Shown one piece after another: positions 21,769 to 32,306 of a stretch of 64,000 nt of DNA. The notes under the pieces are model-generated. The model did not search any database. It was not told where the DNA came from and was given only the letters and a program-made list of their open reading frames with translations. The translations under genes were made by a program, and so were the position numbers. The stretch's first letter is position 1, and each line of letters opens with the position of its first letter. This DNA is from Fragilaria crotonensis (taxonomy: Eukaryota > Bacillariophyta > Fragilariophyceae > Fragilariales > Fragilariaceae). Location of the stretch: positions 310,001 to 374,000 of the forward strand of contig JAKSYS010000005.1 in the NCBI GenBank assembly GCA_022925895.1. The letters run 5' to 3'.

Positions 21769-22254
21769 CTTTGTCTATAAGTGCTTCATAAAATGCGTTC
21801 AAATTATTGTTTGACATCATTGTCAAGTGTGTGTTACCTATACTTTTAGTGATGCAATGTTGTGAAATCGACTGCAATGCCGTTGTCATTGGTTGTGACG
21901 AAAGTTCGAATTCGACACAATCAAACATCCGATCAATTGATGTATTGGAGAACTCTGGAATAATCTACAGGACAACAACACACTAGTGCGAGTACTCCAG
22001 TGTCACTTTTTGTGAGAACTTGGTTCTCCACAAATAGCTGCGAACATTTTGGAGAACGCTTCGAAAGTACCCGGATTCACAAAAAAAACCTTTTGGTGAG
22101 TTTTTTTTGTGAATGTCAGGACTCTTTTTACTCAAAAAATACATATAATTTGTTTTGCGAGAGTTTTTGCGCGCTGTAAGCACCGGCCTCATTCGCCGGA
22201 GTATTTGTACAGTTATAGGGAGTACATACTACGAGTACGTATATGCGTCATATC

Positions 22255-22825
22255 CAGGGGTGTCCTATTTAAGGCGGGCGCCTTAATTTTGGGGCCAATC
22301 GCCTTTTTTGAAGCCTTGAAATAGCGCCTTAAATAAGGTCCTGTAGATTCTACGCTACAAACATACCATCATGTAGAATTGTACGTGTAAGTTTGTACGG
22401 AGCATTCTCGTAGCATAGTACGACAGTACTCCAGTAGATAATAAACAACATACAGTAGACATGGATACAGTACCTTGTTGTACAGTACTCCAGTATATCC
22501 GTAGCCAGTAGCAAGATGCTTTACTTGGACTTGGAACTCAACTGTTGCAGTGAAAAAAGCTGAAACAATTGAAGTTACTTCCATGATTGTTCATGGTGAG
22601 CTGTGAGGTCTGTTGGCAGTGTTATTTTCATGATGGACTGAAGTGGGGATGAGCGTTGCAGCTGCTCTGTACAGTCATGAACCTTAACTCTAAATCCCCA
22701 AAACCCTAACCCCTAACCCCCACCGCCTTACACCGCCTTTTTGAAGGTCCAAAAAAGCGCCTATATTAACTAATTAAGGCGCTGCTAGGCGCGCCGGCCC
22801 GGTCGCCTTAAATAGGACACCCCTG
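22255..22825. mobile_element. hAT-type MITE with 8-bp target duplication
   Basis: A 571-bp element with 22-bp perfect inverted ends starting CAGGGGTGTCCTATTTAAGG, the classic hAT terminal form. It is flanked by the perfect 8-bp duplication GTCATATC (22247-22254 and 22826-22833). It contains no gene; the interior is GTAC-rich and has a short CCCTAACCCCTAACCCCC tract at about 22703-22720. GGCGCCTTAA-type words recur just inside both ends. A hAT transposase supplied from elsewhere in the genome is implied. Confidence 0.93.
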
Positions 22826-22993
22826 GTCATATCACACTTTGCCAAGGTTTGTACTACAAGTACTGAGTTCCCTGTACTGTAGTATGAGTCGAAGTACACG
22901 GCGTGATCAAGGCTGCATACTAGTTCGTAAAAATCCGGGTTCGGTCAAACGTAGAGTTTTAATTCTAGTGTTGTTTAGCTTATGAGCTTATTT

Positions 22994-23509
22994 CTAGGTT
23001 TCACTTTGAAGGAACCAATTCAATCCAGGTCCAATTGAATCTTGCCGATCTACTTTTGCGAAGTTAGAGGGTTGTGGGAGTGAACATTCAAAGCCTTCAT
23101 CCCACTGATAAGGGCATTGAAATGTCAGCTCCAACTCCACTTGCAAGAGTGAATTGGTGATCGCAACAACTGTTGCAACATGGTTAGACTTAGACAACAT
23201 GATGAGGGACACATGTTGTAAATTAGTTGGCACATGAAGGGAAATCACAGTTGGATTGCCCAGGGATAAAATGGACAAATTGTTGTTGTAGAAAAGGAGG
23301 TTATGAGGGCGGAAAGCAGTCCGGGACAACTGTAGTTTTCGTACTGGCCATTCGCCGTATACAGTTGGCGTGAGAATCTTCGTATCCAAAGCCGGATGGG
23401 CCTCAGCTGGCGGGGACGAAATTTCAACGTCAATAACGGCACAATAACAGCTGTCAGCTGCTGTACCTTGACTGTACGAGGGTAGGCATACGAGCACTCG
23501 AGCAGACAT
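22994..23509 (-). CDS. Possible gene or gene fragment, unknown protein
   Basis: An uninterrupted 171-codon frame from the ATG at 23509. The composition looks protein-like: mixed hydrophobic strands such as NLSILSLGNPTVISLHVPT and VATVVAITNSLLQVELELTF, which would suit a beta-propeller or beta-sandwich. No family was recognised. Its start lies 12 bp from the end of a TIR element (23521), which could have cut off a longer gene, or the ATG could be the true start. Nothing beyond the far end of that element (25273 onward) continues it on the minus strand, so the upstream part, if any, is lost. An overlapping frame at 23245-23706 on the same strand is judged a shadow. Confidence 0.35.
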   Translation of the reverse strand: MSARVLVCLPSYSQGTAADSCYCAVIDVEISSPPAEAHPALDTKILTPTVYGEWPVRKLQLSRTAFRPHNLLFYNNNLSILSLGNPTVISLHVPTNLQHVSLIMLSKSNHVATVVAITNSLLQVELELTFQCPYQWDEGFECSLPQPSNFAKVDRQDSIGPGLNWFLQSET

Positions 23510-23520
23510 AATGAATCATG

Positions 23521-25272
23521 ATACGACCTCCAAGGCGGCGGTTCGAGTGCACACGGTTTTTCACAACAACAAAAATTCTGCGTCAAGTAGCTGCTGGTAC
23601 AAAATGTACAGCTACAGTGAAAATCCGTTTCAGTATCTTCGTGCGTTCTGATGATAGCTCCTGCCTCCTGCCACATCCGACCCTCATTGCATGGAGTCCA
23701 GATCATTCAGGTGAGCGTATTGTACACTAGTTCACTTTAGTCTCTATTGCTTGTTCGATAGACTTGGTGCAAACCAAGTTTTAGCGGGACATCATACACT
23801 GCAAATATCAAGTATTCCCGCTGTGTCAGCCACAATAATCACATCGCGTAGGGTGAGACAAAGTATGTGTTGCTCTGGTGTGAACCCCTCCCTCCATTAT
23901 ATGCAATGCCAAGCACAATGTACTTTGTACTTTGAACAGAGCTCTACTACTGTGCATCACTACCTAGTACTCCAGTAGACAATTTGCTCACCGAACAAGA
24001 AAGCAAAATAGAAAATTGTCATTTCGTGATGTCGCAAACAACCTGGAAACAACGTTGCGACCAAAGCGCAGCTCACACACAGGATCTGATTATCATCCAA
24101 AATGCTAAAAGCACAGCAAGTCTAGAGGAGCCATATCCTCAGCCAGATTGATACCGATGTATAAGTCGTTCACCGTCCGTCCACCAGTGTCAGTTCTGGG
24201 CGTCAATCCAAACACACCCCATAGTATAGTAGCTAATGGTAACCAAATGTCTCTTGGAACCACGTTGCATAGCTACCCCCATCTGTCTCAATATCAAGAT
24301 GGCTTCTCAATGGAAACCAATGAATATTGATTTGGCAGTGGGTAACTGCCTTCGTTGACCCGCAACCTTCCTTCCGATAGGAACCACAATCTTTCCCTCA
24401 ATCATCTTGCATTTTAAAGTGAATCAGAACATGGCGGCAAAAGGAAGCCTTCTGACCGATCGTCACATTCAAGCTCTACTTCAGACCAACCAAACAAGAA
24501 ATGCATCGGCGCTCCTTTCTTCCAACCTCGTTCCTTTATTAATCGCGATGAGAACAATGCGGCAACATGCACCAATGGAGCTGTTCTCCTCCTGTCTTGT
24601 GAGCCGATCACTGTGCCTTTCGGTAAGCTGCCTGATGCACCTTGTTGTGCACCATTGGATACATCTGCTTCAAACCTGACCCCAGTCTGCAATGACGCGG
24701 GTTTTGTTGCTTTGTATCATCAGATGACAAGTGGAAGCACTGGATCCTCACTAGCTAGTTGTTGTGTCTCGGTCACGATTACGTTAGCCTCGCAATGTAG
24801 AACAAGTTCTGTGATGTCGTTACCAGCATTGTTTTCTTCATGGTACGGACGTTCCTCATCAATTTATCCACGCAAATGTTCCTATGCTGCTGGTTGGTGC
24901 TGGTAGTTCTTGACAACAAGCAAGTGGAAAGCGGCACTTCGGCACGAGTGGAGATCATCATCATCTGGAAAATGCTATCACATCTCGACCGGAAGTTCAT
25001 TTTCTTGTATTGGCTGCTAGCCATGTATCCAACATGTTAATGTATCACCGGGATGGAAGGCAAAGTTATGGTTCTTGCCGTGCAATGGGGGATGCCATGG
25101 TAACGCAAGATGGAATTACGATGAGCGATGATTTTTCTACTCCGAGCATATTCGAACATCGAACAGTAAGACGTGAAATTACTACTAGGAGCTACGACAG
25201 CGAGTATTCAAAAAACTGGCACGGATTTTCCTTCACCCGTGTGCACTCGAACCGCCGCATTGGAGCTAGTAT
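23521..25272. mobile_element. Non-autonomous TIR element, copy A
   Basis: The left end ATACGACCTCCAAGGCGGCG (23521) matches the inverted right end (CCGCCGCATTGGAGCTAGTA ending near 25272). The conserved core is GGCGGTTCGAGTGCACACGG in reverse complement at the right end. The same two ends bound another element at 52379-53980. The 1.7-kb interior has only short overlapping frames and no transposase motif. A target duplication could not be settled. It is classified as a non-autonomous DNA transposon of unknown superfamily. Confidence 0.75.
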
Positions 25273-26204
25273 GTCATACTGTCCACTGTACACTGTACAA
25301 TATGCGAGTACGGGGTAGACAAGAATACAGAGGAAAGGGTGCCTCGGGACTCGGGACTTGGGACCAGCTCGGGACTCGGGACCTGGACCCTGGGCTACTT
25401 GGCCTCGGCGACCGGGGACTTTGTCGTGGTGTATGGATGAGATGACGTCATTGAAACGGCAAATCGCCAAGGGGTATGTCTGGCGGCTGGCGGTATGTGT
25501 ATGTGTGGCATACACGTATGCAGTACCTGGTATTATAGGATGATAGCATGATATGATACATAATTAATGGGTGAAGAGTGAAGAGCAGAGTCCTGCACCG
25601 GGTATGACACCTGTGCCCATGGGTACCCAATGCTGCCGGTAGGCAGGCTTGCACCACCCATGAACCGCCCACGCATCGGCTGGTCGAGCTTGGACCACCC
25701 ATGACCCAACCACGGCTGGGTGGCCGTGCCCATACCCACCCACTACCCACTACTGCTGTACCCATTCTCCGAGCGAAAAATTTAGCCTGGCGCAGGCATT
25801 GTGGAACTGCGTACTCCGAGTAATTCTACAGCAGATGGTCCTCGAGGACTCCGAGAACTCGCTACTGTGCAACGTAAGTACCTTTAGATTTTAGAGTAGA
25901 GTATATGTATCTTAATTTTCAACGCTCAAAATCGTTTACGCTTGAAGGATTGCTCGGGGTTCCAATCCCTCGCAATGCGTCAGTACGTAAGATCTGCCTG
26001 AGACGGTTTTCCCTGCCATACAGCGGGTTGAGAATCATTGATGGTTGTGATGTTGGACGTGCGATGATGTTGTCTGTGAGAGAGTCTAGTAGACTACACG
26101 ATCTGAAAGCTCGATACTACGACCATCCCAGTCTGTTGTTATGAAAAAATGTGTGGTGGTTTTGCAAAAGTTGATTTTTCCTTTTAAAAACATCCACGCA
26201 CCAA
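25273..26204. other. Spacer with two minisatellite-like blocks
   Basis: About 930 bp without a supportable gene. It holds GGGACTCGGGAC-type repeats at 25345-25400 and CCACCCATG/CCCATACCCA-type repeats at 25610-25760. Short frames across these repeats look low in complexity (repeated Trp/Gly/Val) and are rejected. The part after 25860 leads into the satellite array. Confidence 0.55.
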
Positions 26205-27630
26205 ACACAGCAACACAGCCTACAGAGGCTTCTGACAACATGGTGAGACAACTTTTGGGGGAAACGACCTGTCAAACCATGCAGGAATTTCTAAGTCAGC
26301 ATGACAGAAACCCATTGAGCGAGTAGCCAGCCATCATTCTTGTCCTTGTCAGAAATTGTGATCTGCAGGCCAAGGAGTGGCAAATTGGCAGTGGCTTCTC
26401 CCCAGTTTGAAGCCCTGGGAATCACAGTCATTGTAAATTGTCCTTTTATGGAATCATTGCTTTGTATCTACCAAGACACTAAGGAATTCTTTTGTCTGCA
26501 TGACAAAAACCCATTGAGCAGCTGCTGCTCCCGTGTTTGGCAATACATCCAAATGCATCTGAATAAGGGGCCAATCCAAAGTGATGCCCATTTTGAAGCC
26601 CAAGAATCACAATCAGTGTAAAATGTCCTGTCATAAAATCATTGTCATGCATCTGACACGACACTCAAGAATTTCTATGTCTGCATGACAGAAACCCATT
26701 GGGATGCTGTCATTCTTGTCCTTGCTTGTCAGAAATTGTGATTGCAGCACAAGGTGGCTGAGACAAATATCCCCAGTTTGAAGCCCAAGGAATCACATTC
26801 ATTGCAAAATGTCTTGTTAAAGCATCATTGTCATGCATCTGACAAGGCGCTCAGGCATTTGTTTGACTGCATGACAAAAAACCACTGAGCAGTTGTTACT
26901 CCTGTCCCTGTCAGAAATTGTGATCTGCATCCCCAAGCTTGGGCAAATGGAAAGTTGTCCCCAGTTTGAAGCCCAAGGGACAACATTCAAGGCCAAATGT
27001 TCTGCAATGGAATCATTGTCATGGTTGCAACAAGACACTCAGCCTTTTGTTTGACTGCATTGCAAAAAGCCATTGAGTAGTTGTCACTCTTGTCCTTGTC
27101 AGAAATTGTGAATGCAGCACAAGGTGAGACAAATAGGCAGTTGCTTGTCCCCAGTTTGAAGCCCAAGGAATCACGTTCATTGGAAAATGTTCTGTGATCT
27201 AATCATTATCATCCATCTGATAAGACACTCAGGCATTTGTTTGACTGCATGACAAAAACCCACTGAGTAGCCGTCATTCTTGTCCTTGTGAGAAAATGAG
27301 ATTGCAGCCCAAGATGGGAAAAATCAGAAGTTGTCCCCAGTTTGAAGCCGAAGGACATTCATTTGTTGCAAAATGGTCTGTGATAGAATCATTGTCATGC
27401 ATCTGACAAGACACTCAGGCATTTGTATGACTGCATGACAAAAACCCATTGAGCAGTTGTCACTCCTGCCTTTGCCAGAATTTGTGAGTGCAGGCAGCCC
27501 AAGATGGGGCAAATTGGCAATGGCTTGTCCCCAGTTTGAAGCCTAAGGAATCACATTCATTGGAAAATATTCTGTGATATAATATTTATCATCCATCTGA
27601 TAGGACATTCAGGAAATTGCATCATTGGCA
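26205..27630. repeat. Tandem satellite, monomer about 188 bp, seven to eight copies
   Basis: The word CCCATTGAG (or CCACTGAG) recurs at 26311, 26510, 26695, 26881, 27069, 27259 and 27445, a spacing of 185-199 bp. Each monomer also carries TTGTCAGAAATTGTGA, CCCCAGTTTGAAGCC, GAATCACATTCATTG and GACACTCAGGCATTTG in the same order. Copies differ at many positions, so the array is not recent. All frames through it are closed or short, so it is non-coding. The monomer is close to one nucleosome repeat length. Confidence 0.93.
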
Positions 27631-27857
27631 AATCGTAACCATGGCACTACTCCTTGGTGTACTACCATAGAACTATAGTCTACTACCGGTGTTCCGCAAT
27701 TTCAGTACACCAAAACCAGCAGTCAGTCTTTTTCCTACACAATGTTTTCGTGCATAAGCTGAAGTCAGAGTTAGAGATGCAAAATATAATTCTTAAAGGT
27801 TTTCTCACTGTTCCACCCATGGATTTGTGTATTCCTTTACTCAAAGCAGACTAGCTA

Positions 27858-28500
27858 GTGTGAAAGTCAATGCACAAGCCCCAAACATACAGTGTGCGGG
27901 GTCCCCTATGTAATGCAAAATCTGAGGGCTGCATTGGAGTTGCAGAACAAATCTTCTGTCAAGGATTGTTAAGGGTGCATCAGAAATGTTTTTGACACCC
28001 TTGGATTGTTTGTAGTGAGCTTACTTATTGGTTGAAACACAAGTCAATGCACAAGCCCCAAATATACAGTGTGGGGTCCCCTATGTAATGCAAAATCTGA
28101 GGGCTGCATTGGAGTTGCAGAACAAATCTTCTGTCAAGGATTGTTAAGGGTGTATCAGAAATGTTTTTGACACCCTTGGATTGTTTGTAGTGAGCTTACT
28201 TATTGGTTGAAACACAAGTCAATGCACAAGCCCCAAATATACAGTGTGCGGGGTCCCCTATGTAATGCAAAATCTGAGGGCTGCATTGGAGTTGCAGAAC
28301 AAATCTTCTGTCAAGGATTGTTAAGGGTGTATCAGAAATGTTTTTGACACCCTTGGATTGTTTGTAGTGAGCTTACTTATTGGTTGAAACACAAGTCAAT
28401 GCACAAGCCCCAAATATACAGTGTGCGGGGTCCCCTATGTAATGCAAAATCTGAGGGCTGCATTGGAGTTGCAGAAAAAGTGTTCTGCCAGGGCTTGTCA
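27858..28500. repeat. Tandem satellite, monomer about 176 bp, about 3.6 nearly identical copies
   Basis: GTCAATGCACAAGCCCC recurs at 27866, 28043, 28218 and 28395 (spacings 177, 175 and 177 bp). Copies are nearly identical; one lacks two bases in the GTGTGCGGGG word. Each full monomer contains a small inverted repeat, AAGGGTG and CACCCTT, about 18 bases apart. The sequence is unrelated to the 188-bp satellite that precedes it by about 230 bp. The high identity indicates recent amplification or homogenisation. Confidence 0.95.
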
Positions 28501-29501
28501 AGTTTGCATTGATGATACCGACGGTATCCTTTGATTGTAGGTATATATACCCGTTGACTTGTGTGCAATTCAGTGGATAATTTGCCACAATTGCTGACAC
28601 AGGCTTTTCAATTAAATGAATATTCTGCAGTCAGACATTATTCTTACGCAGAATTGTACTGTTGTGTTTTGTTGAGTTTGTATGGATTGTATTGATGGCA
28701 TCCTGAGATCCTCTCAACCTTTTATGCTCATTGACTTCTTGAAGATTCAATAATGATGCCAAAATGCAACCAAAATAATACGCAAAAATGATCAATACTC
28801 AATCAATTTTGGATTTTGAAAAAATCAAAAACTGGCATTGGCTCCATCAACAAAAGCCTAAGACTCATTGACAGATGCTCCCGCAATGAAAGTCGATGCT
28901 GGCGTTGTTCTAGCGCAACTGATAAGCTCAGACCATGAAGTTCATCTGACTTTTGTAACTAGAACACTAGTAGATAACATGTGATCGCATCCTAAATTTC
29001 ACATTAACTTGTGTCGCTAACACCAACACTAACTCTCAGAGCAAATATCATTGCGGGAGCTTCTGTCAATGGGTTTGGGTGGGCCGTGGGTTTGGGTGGG
29101 CTGGGTTTGAAATTCCCGTCTCTGGTATGCATCCATCATCTTCGTACTGCACCTACTGTATCTCTGTACCTCTCTACTCGTACTGTACTCTCTACGGAGT
29201 GTGCCATTAACTTCATATTGAGGCTACTACAGAGTTTTATTTACTGGATGCCTGGTACAACTTCTAGCGGGTCTATATTTGGCAGCCCTGCAGTGAATGC
29301 TGCGGGGGAATGCCTGTGTGAGAGGATTTACAGCGAGCAGCGGGAAGGGCACCACAAACGATCGCATCAAGAAGCATCTCCAAAGCTCCTTGGTTGTCGT
29401 TCTTTCAGTCTTTTCTGTTTTTGACTGATACCAGAACTCGCTTCCAATTGAGCACTCTTTTCTGGGGTACTGTTGCGCACCTGTTAACAAGTAATTCGAT
29501 C
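28501..29501. other. Spacer upstream of the PP1 gene
   Basis: About 1 kb between the satellite and the PP1 start. The first half is AT-rich. The last 400 bp must include the PP1 promoter and 5' leader. An open frame at 29011-29424 has no recognisable content. No core promoter element could be assigned. Confidence 0.5.
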
Positions 29502-30797
29502 ATGGCTGATGCTCCTGCGAATGGTGGAGACGCCGCTGTGAATGTACCTGCTGGCTCCGTAGCCCTCCTGAGTGATCCTGTGGACGTTATTATCGATAAG
29601 CTCCTCAGGTACGCCATTTTCTTCCTGTGGCTGCCGCCATGGAGATGATCGCTTGTCAGGATGCAGGGATCGATGTTGCCGTGGACGCTCGTCGTAGGTG
29701 TTTCCAGTATGGATTCTACGCGATGACTGTTACGGTCATCGCAGTAGCGGAACGACTTCTCAGTGGGGTCATGTTGGGTTTTGTTTCGTGATGGTATATT
29801 TCTTGTTTGCGTATCATGTCGCTCTCTCACCTTTTCAATTTTTCTTTCTTGTTGCAATTCGTTTCTCAGTGTCAGAGGAGCGCGACCAGGAAAGCAGGTT
29901 GATTTGTCGGAGGCGGAAATCAAAATGCTCTGCCTTCGCAGTCGCGACCTTTTGATCGGCCAGCCCATGCTTCTCGAACTTGAAGCACCTATCAAGATCT
30001 GTGGTGACGTCCACGGCCAGTATTACGACTTGCTGCGCCTCTTTGAATACGGTGGGTTCCCTCCTGAGTCCAATTATGTATTTCTCGGTGATTATGTTGA
30101 TCGTGGAAAGCAGTCATTGGAAACTATTTGCCTCCTCTTAGCCTACAAAATCAAGTACCCTGAAAACTTTTTCATTCTTCGCGGTAACCACGAGTGTGCC
30201 TCCATCAATCGCATCTATGGATTTTATGATGAGTGCAAGAGACGATTCGGAATCAAGCTGTGGAAGACCTTCACGGACTGCTTCAACTGCCTTCCATGTG
30301 CCGCTGTCATCGATGAGAAGATCTTTTGCATGCACGGTGGTCTCAGTCCTGAACTCACTAGTCTTGACCAGGTAAAACGTATTGTGCGTCCAACAGACGT
30401 CCCTGACACTGGACTGCTTTGTGATCTCTTGTGGTCTGATCCTGACAAGGAAATCGATGGCTGGGGTGAGAACGACAGAGGTGTCTCGTTTACCTTCGGT
30501 GAAGATATTGTGGCACAATTCTTGCACAAGCACGATCTGGACCTTATTTGTCGTGCACATCAAGTCGTTGAGGATGGGTACGAATTCTTTGCCAGACGTC
30601 AGCTCGTCACTCTTTTCTCCGCTCCAAACTACTGTGGTGAATTCGATAACGCTGGTGCGATGATGAGTGTCGACGAGACCCTTATGTGCTCCTTCCAGAT
30701 CCTCAAGCCTGCCGAAAAGAGGCAGCGTTTCTCCTATCAGGGAGGTGCCCAGGGGCGACCTGGAACGCCTCAGACCCAAACTGCTGGTGGTCGATAA
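29502..30797 (+). CDS. PPP1C: Serine/threonine protein phosphatase PP1 catalytic subunit
   Basis: Exon 1 is 29502-29608 ([20 protein letters not shown] to IIDKLL). A 261-bp intron, 29609-29869, runs from GTACGC to TTTCTCAG, and exon 2 is 29870-30797, giving 344 residues. The splice restores [11 protein letters not shown], matching the animal LLEVQGSRPGK. All PPP metal and catalytic motifs are present: GDVHGQ, GDYVDRG, RGNHE and HGGLSP, plus [16 protein letters not shown] and [11 protein letters not shown] near the C-terminus. The protein is close to the usual 320-330 residues apart from its N-terminus. The C-terminal RPGTPQTQ resembles the TPPR regulatory phosphosite without the exact sequence. 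PP1 dephosphorylates many substrates chosen by regulatory subunits. An acceptor 6 bp downstream (GTCAG) would also keep frame and drop two residues. Confidence 0.97.
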
Positions 30798-32306
30798 ACA
30801 TGTTCTAACCAAAAGAGTTGTTGCAAGGTAGGGCAGGCAAAGAAAGTAACTGTTTTGGTGTATAAAAAGCATTATGTTCGTTGCGCGTTAGACATGCTTT
30901 TCTTACCTTGAAATCCGAATAGCCTATTGGTTCTTAATCTCTACTCTGGAGAGGAAGCAGCGTACTTGAACTGTATGGTGGTGTACCCCGTCGTACATTA
31001 GGCGCTGATGGTGTAGTTGGCACTTAAGGTTTCCAAGAAACGTAAATGGAGCTGATCTCTACTCTGGAGTTGACTATTTCTAGTAGTTGTGCAGCAATTT
31101 CCTCAATTTTTTGTTTCAGGCTGGAACACGAAACGAAGATTCAAAAACATCAGCCCTTACATGATGTTCTACAGCCATACCCTGTCACTTCACTCTAATC
31201 GAACAACTTTACCATTAATTCTTCATTGCTAGATTGTCCTCCATTCAAAATGGAAGACTGCTTTTTACAGAGGGTTGATTCTGCATTTGATCTTGACTAG
31301 TACCGCCTGAGCTTGACCATTGTGCTTTGCAGCCTGGGAAACATGATGCACATGGATTGTCAAGCAAGTTGTCGGTTACGGTTGACGGTAGTTGGATGAG
31401 ACAGTGCATCCTCACCATACATCATACATGCATGTAATCATGACAGAATTGCAAAATTTTGTCATTACCTTCGACCCGGATGAAGCTTGCCTTTGATGGA
31501 ATGTTGTTGTTGTCGTGTTCAGTCGAAGAGACACCAGATGTGATCATGGGATGTCTGACAATCGACCACATCTAATTGAGCGGAGTCAATCTGAGCTGTT
31601 TGTCTACATAACCTTCATTTTGTCAGAATTTGTTTCACAGCAACTTTTTGCGACTACCGGTAGTTGATTTCATTGAAATGGCGCAAGGGAAACATGAGCA
31701 ATTTGTTGAAGAGTGAGGCATTGGTAGTTGCATCAGAAATTGTTAGAAAAAAAGGAGGTCGAGTATATGCACAATGATATTCAATTGCTGTTGGGAGATT
31801 TTCCAACCTCAGATGTTTCTCCCTTAGTGGTAGGAACAGCTTCAAGATCTTCGACTTCATTGCTGTCACTTCTGGACTGTACCGTCGAAGTTGCCGAAAT
31901 CCCTCATGGTGAGCATCGCTGGTCGTTCTCATACAACAAATTACTATAAACGCGCAATCTTGAATCCACGAGAATCCAACGAACTGTGGTTCCAAATTCG
32001 AATTACATACAAGTGAAGTACTTGTACTAGCTAATAGTAGTACTCTAGTACGCTTGTACCTCGTACTCATACTGTACATCTTCAACTATACTGTTACGAC
32101 GGTTATGATGGACTCCACTATCGGGTACTTGTATTGGGAGCGAAGGTTCTCTCCAGTTGAAACTGTACATTGGAACAACATCGAAAAGGCGTCCAAATTA
32201 GCTTGAGCCGAACGAAGGTTCGCGAACCTCATCCCATATCATAGGATTTTTTGAGATGCAAGGGAAAACCCACAAAACAGTCCAGTCTTCGTGAGAAAAG
32301 TGAAAC
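30798..32306. other. Spacer between PP1 and the reductase gene
   Basis: About 1.5 kb with no supportable gene. Short phrases recur (CTACTCTGGAG at about 30941 and 31060). A frame of 143 codons on the minus strand (31654-32085) starts in GTAC-rich DNA and shows no domain. The last 200 bp should contain the promoter of the next gene. Confidence 0.55.

Larger units (their letters stand above)
18130..22188. mobile_element. Second PIF/Harbinger-type DNA transposon, different family
   Basis: A 4,059-bp element with 26-bp terminal inverted repeats with a single mismatch (GGCCGATGCTTACAGCGCGC at 18130; GGCCGGTGCTTACAGCGCGC read inward from 22188). The 3-bp target duplication is TCA (18127-18129 and 22189-22191). 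It carries a plus-strand accessory gene (18420-20091) and a minus-strand DDE transposase (20205-21768) in convergent order, the same layout as the neighbouring element but with unrelated TIRs and a divergent transposase. Both coding regions are broken. It lies 287 bp from the first PIF element and 66 bp before a hAT MITE. Confidence 0.9.

Noticed and set aside
22255-22825. Interstitial telomere or chromosome-fusion point from the CCCTAA tract
   Set aside because: The tract is only about two units long and sits inside a well-bounded hAT MITE.
29011-29424. 137-codon plus-strand frame upstream of PP1
   Set aside because: Low-complexity, no domain, and lies in the presumed PP1 promoter and leader region.
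30138-30872. 244-codon minus-strand frame antisense to PP1
   Set aside because: It is a shadow of the highly constrained PP1 coding strand; no domain of its own.
31654-32085. 143-codon minus-strand open frame
   Set aside because: It begins in TAC/GTAC-rich spacer, has no recognisable domain and overlaps other chance frames.
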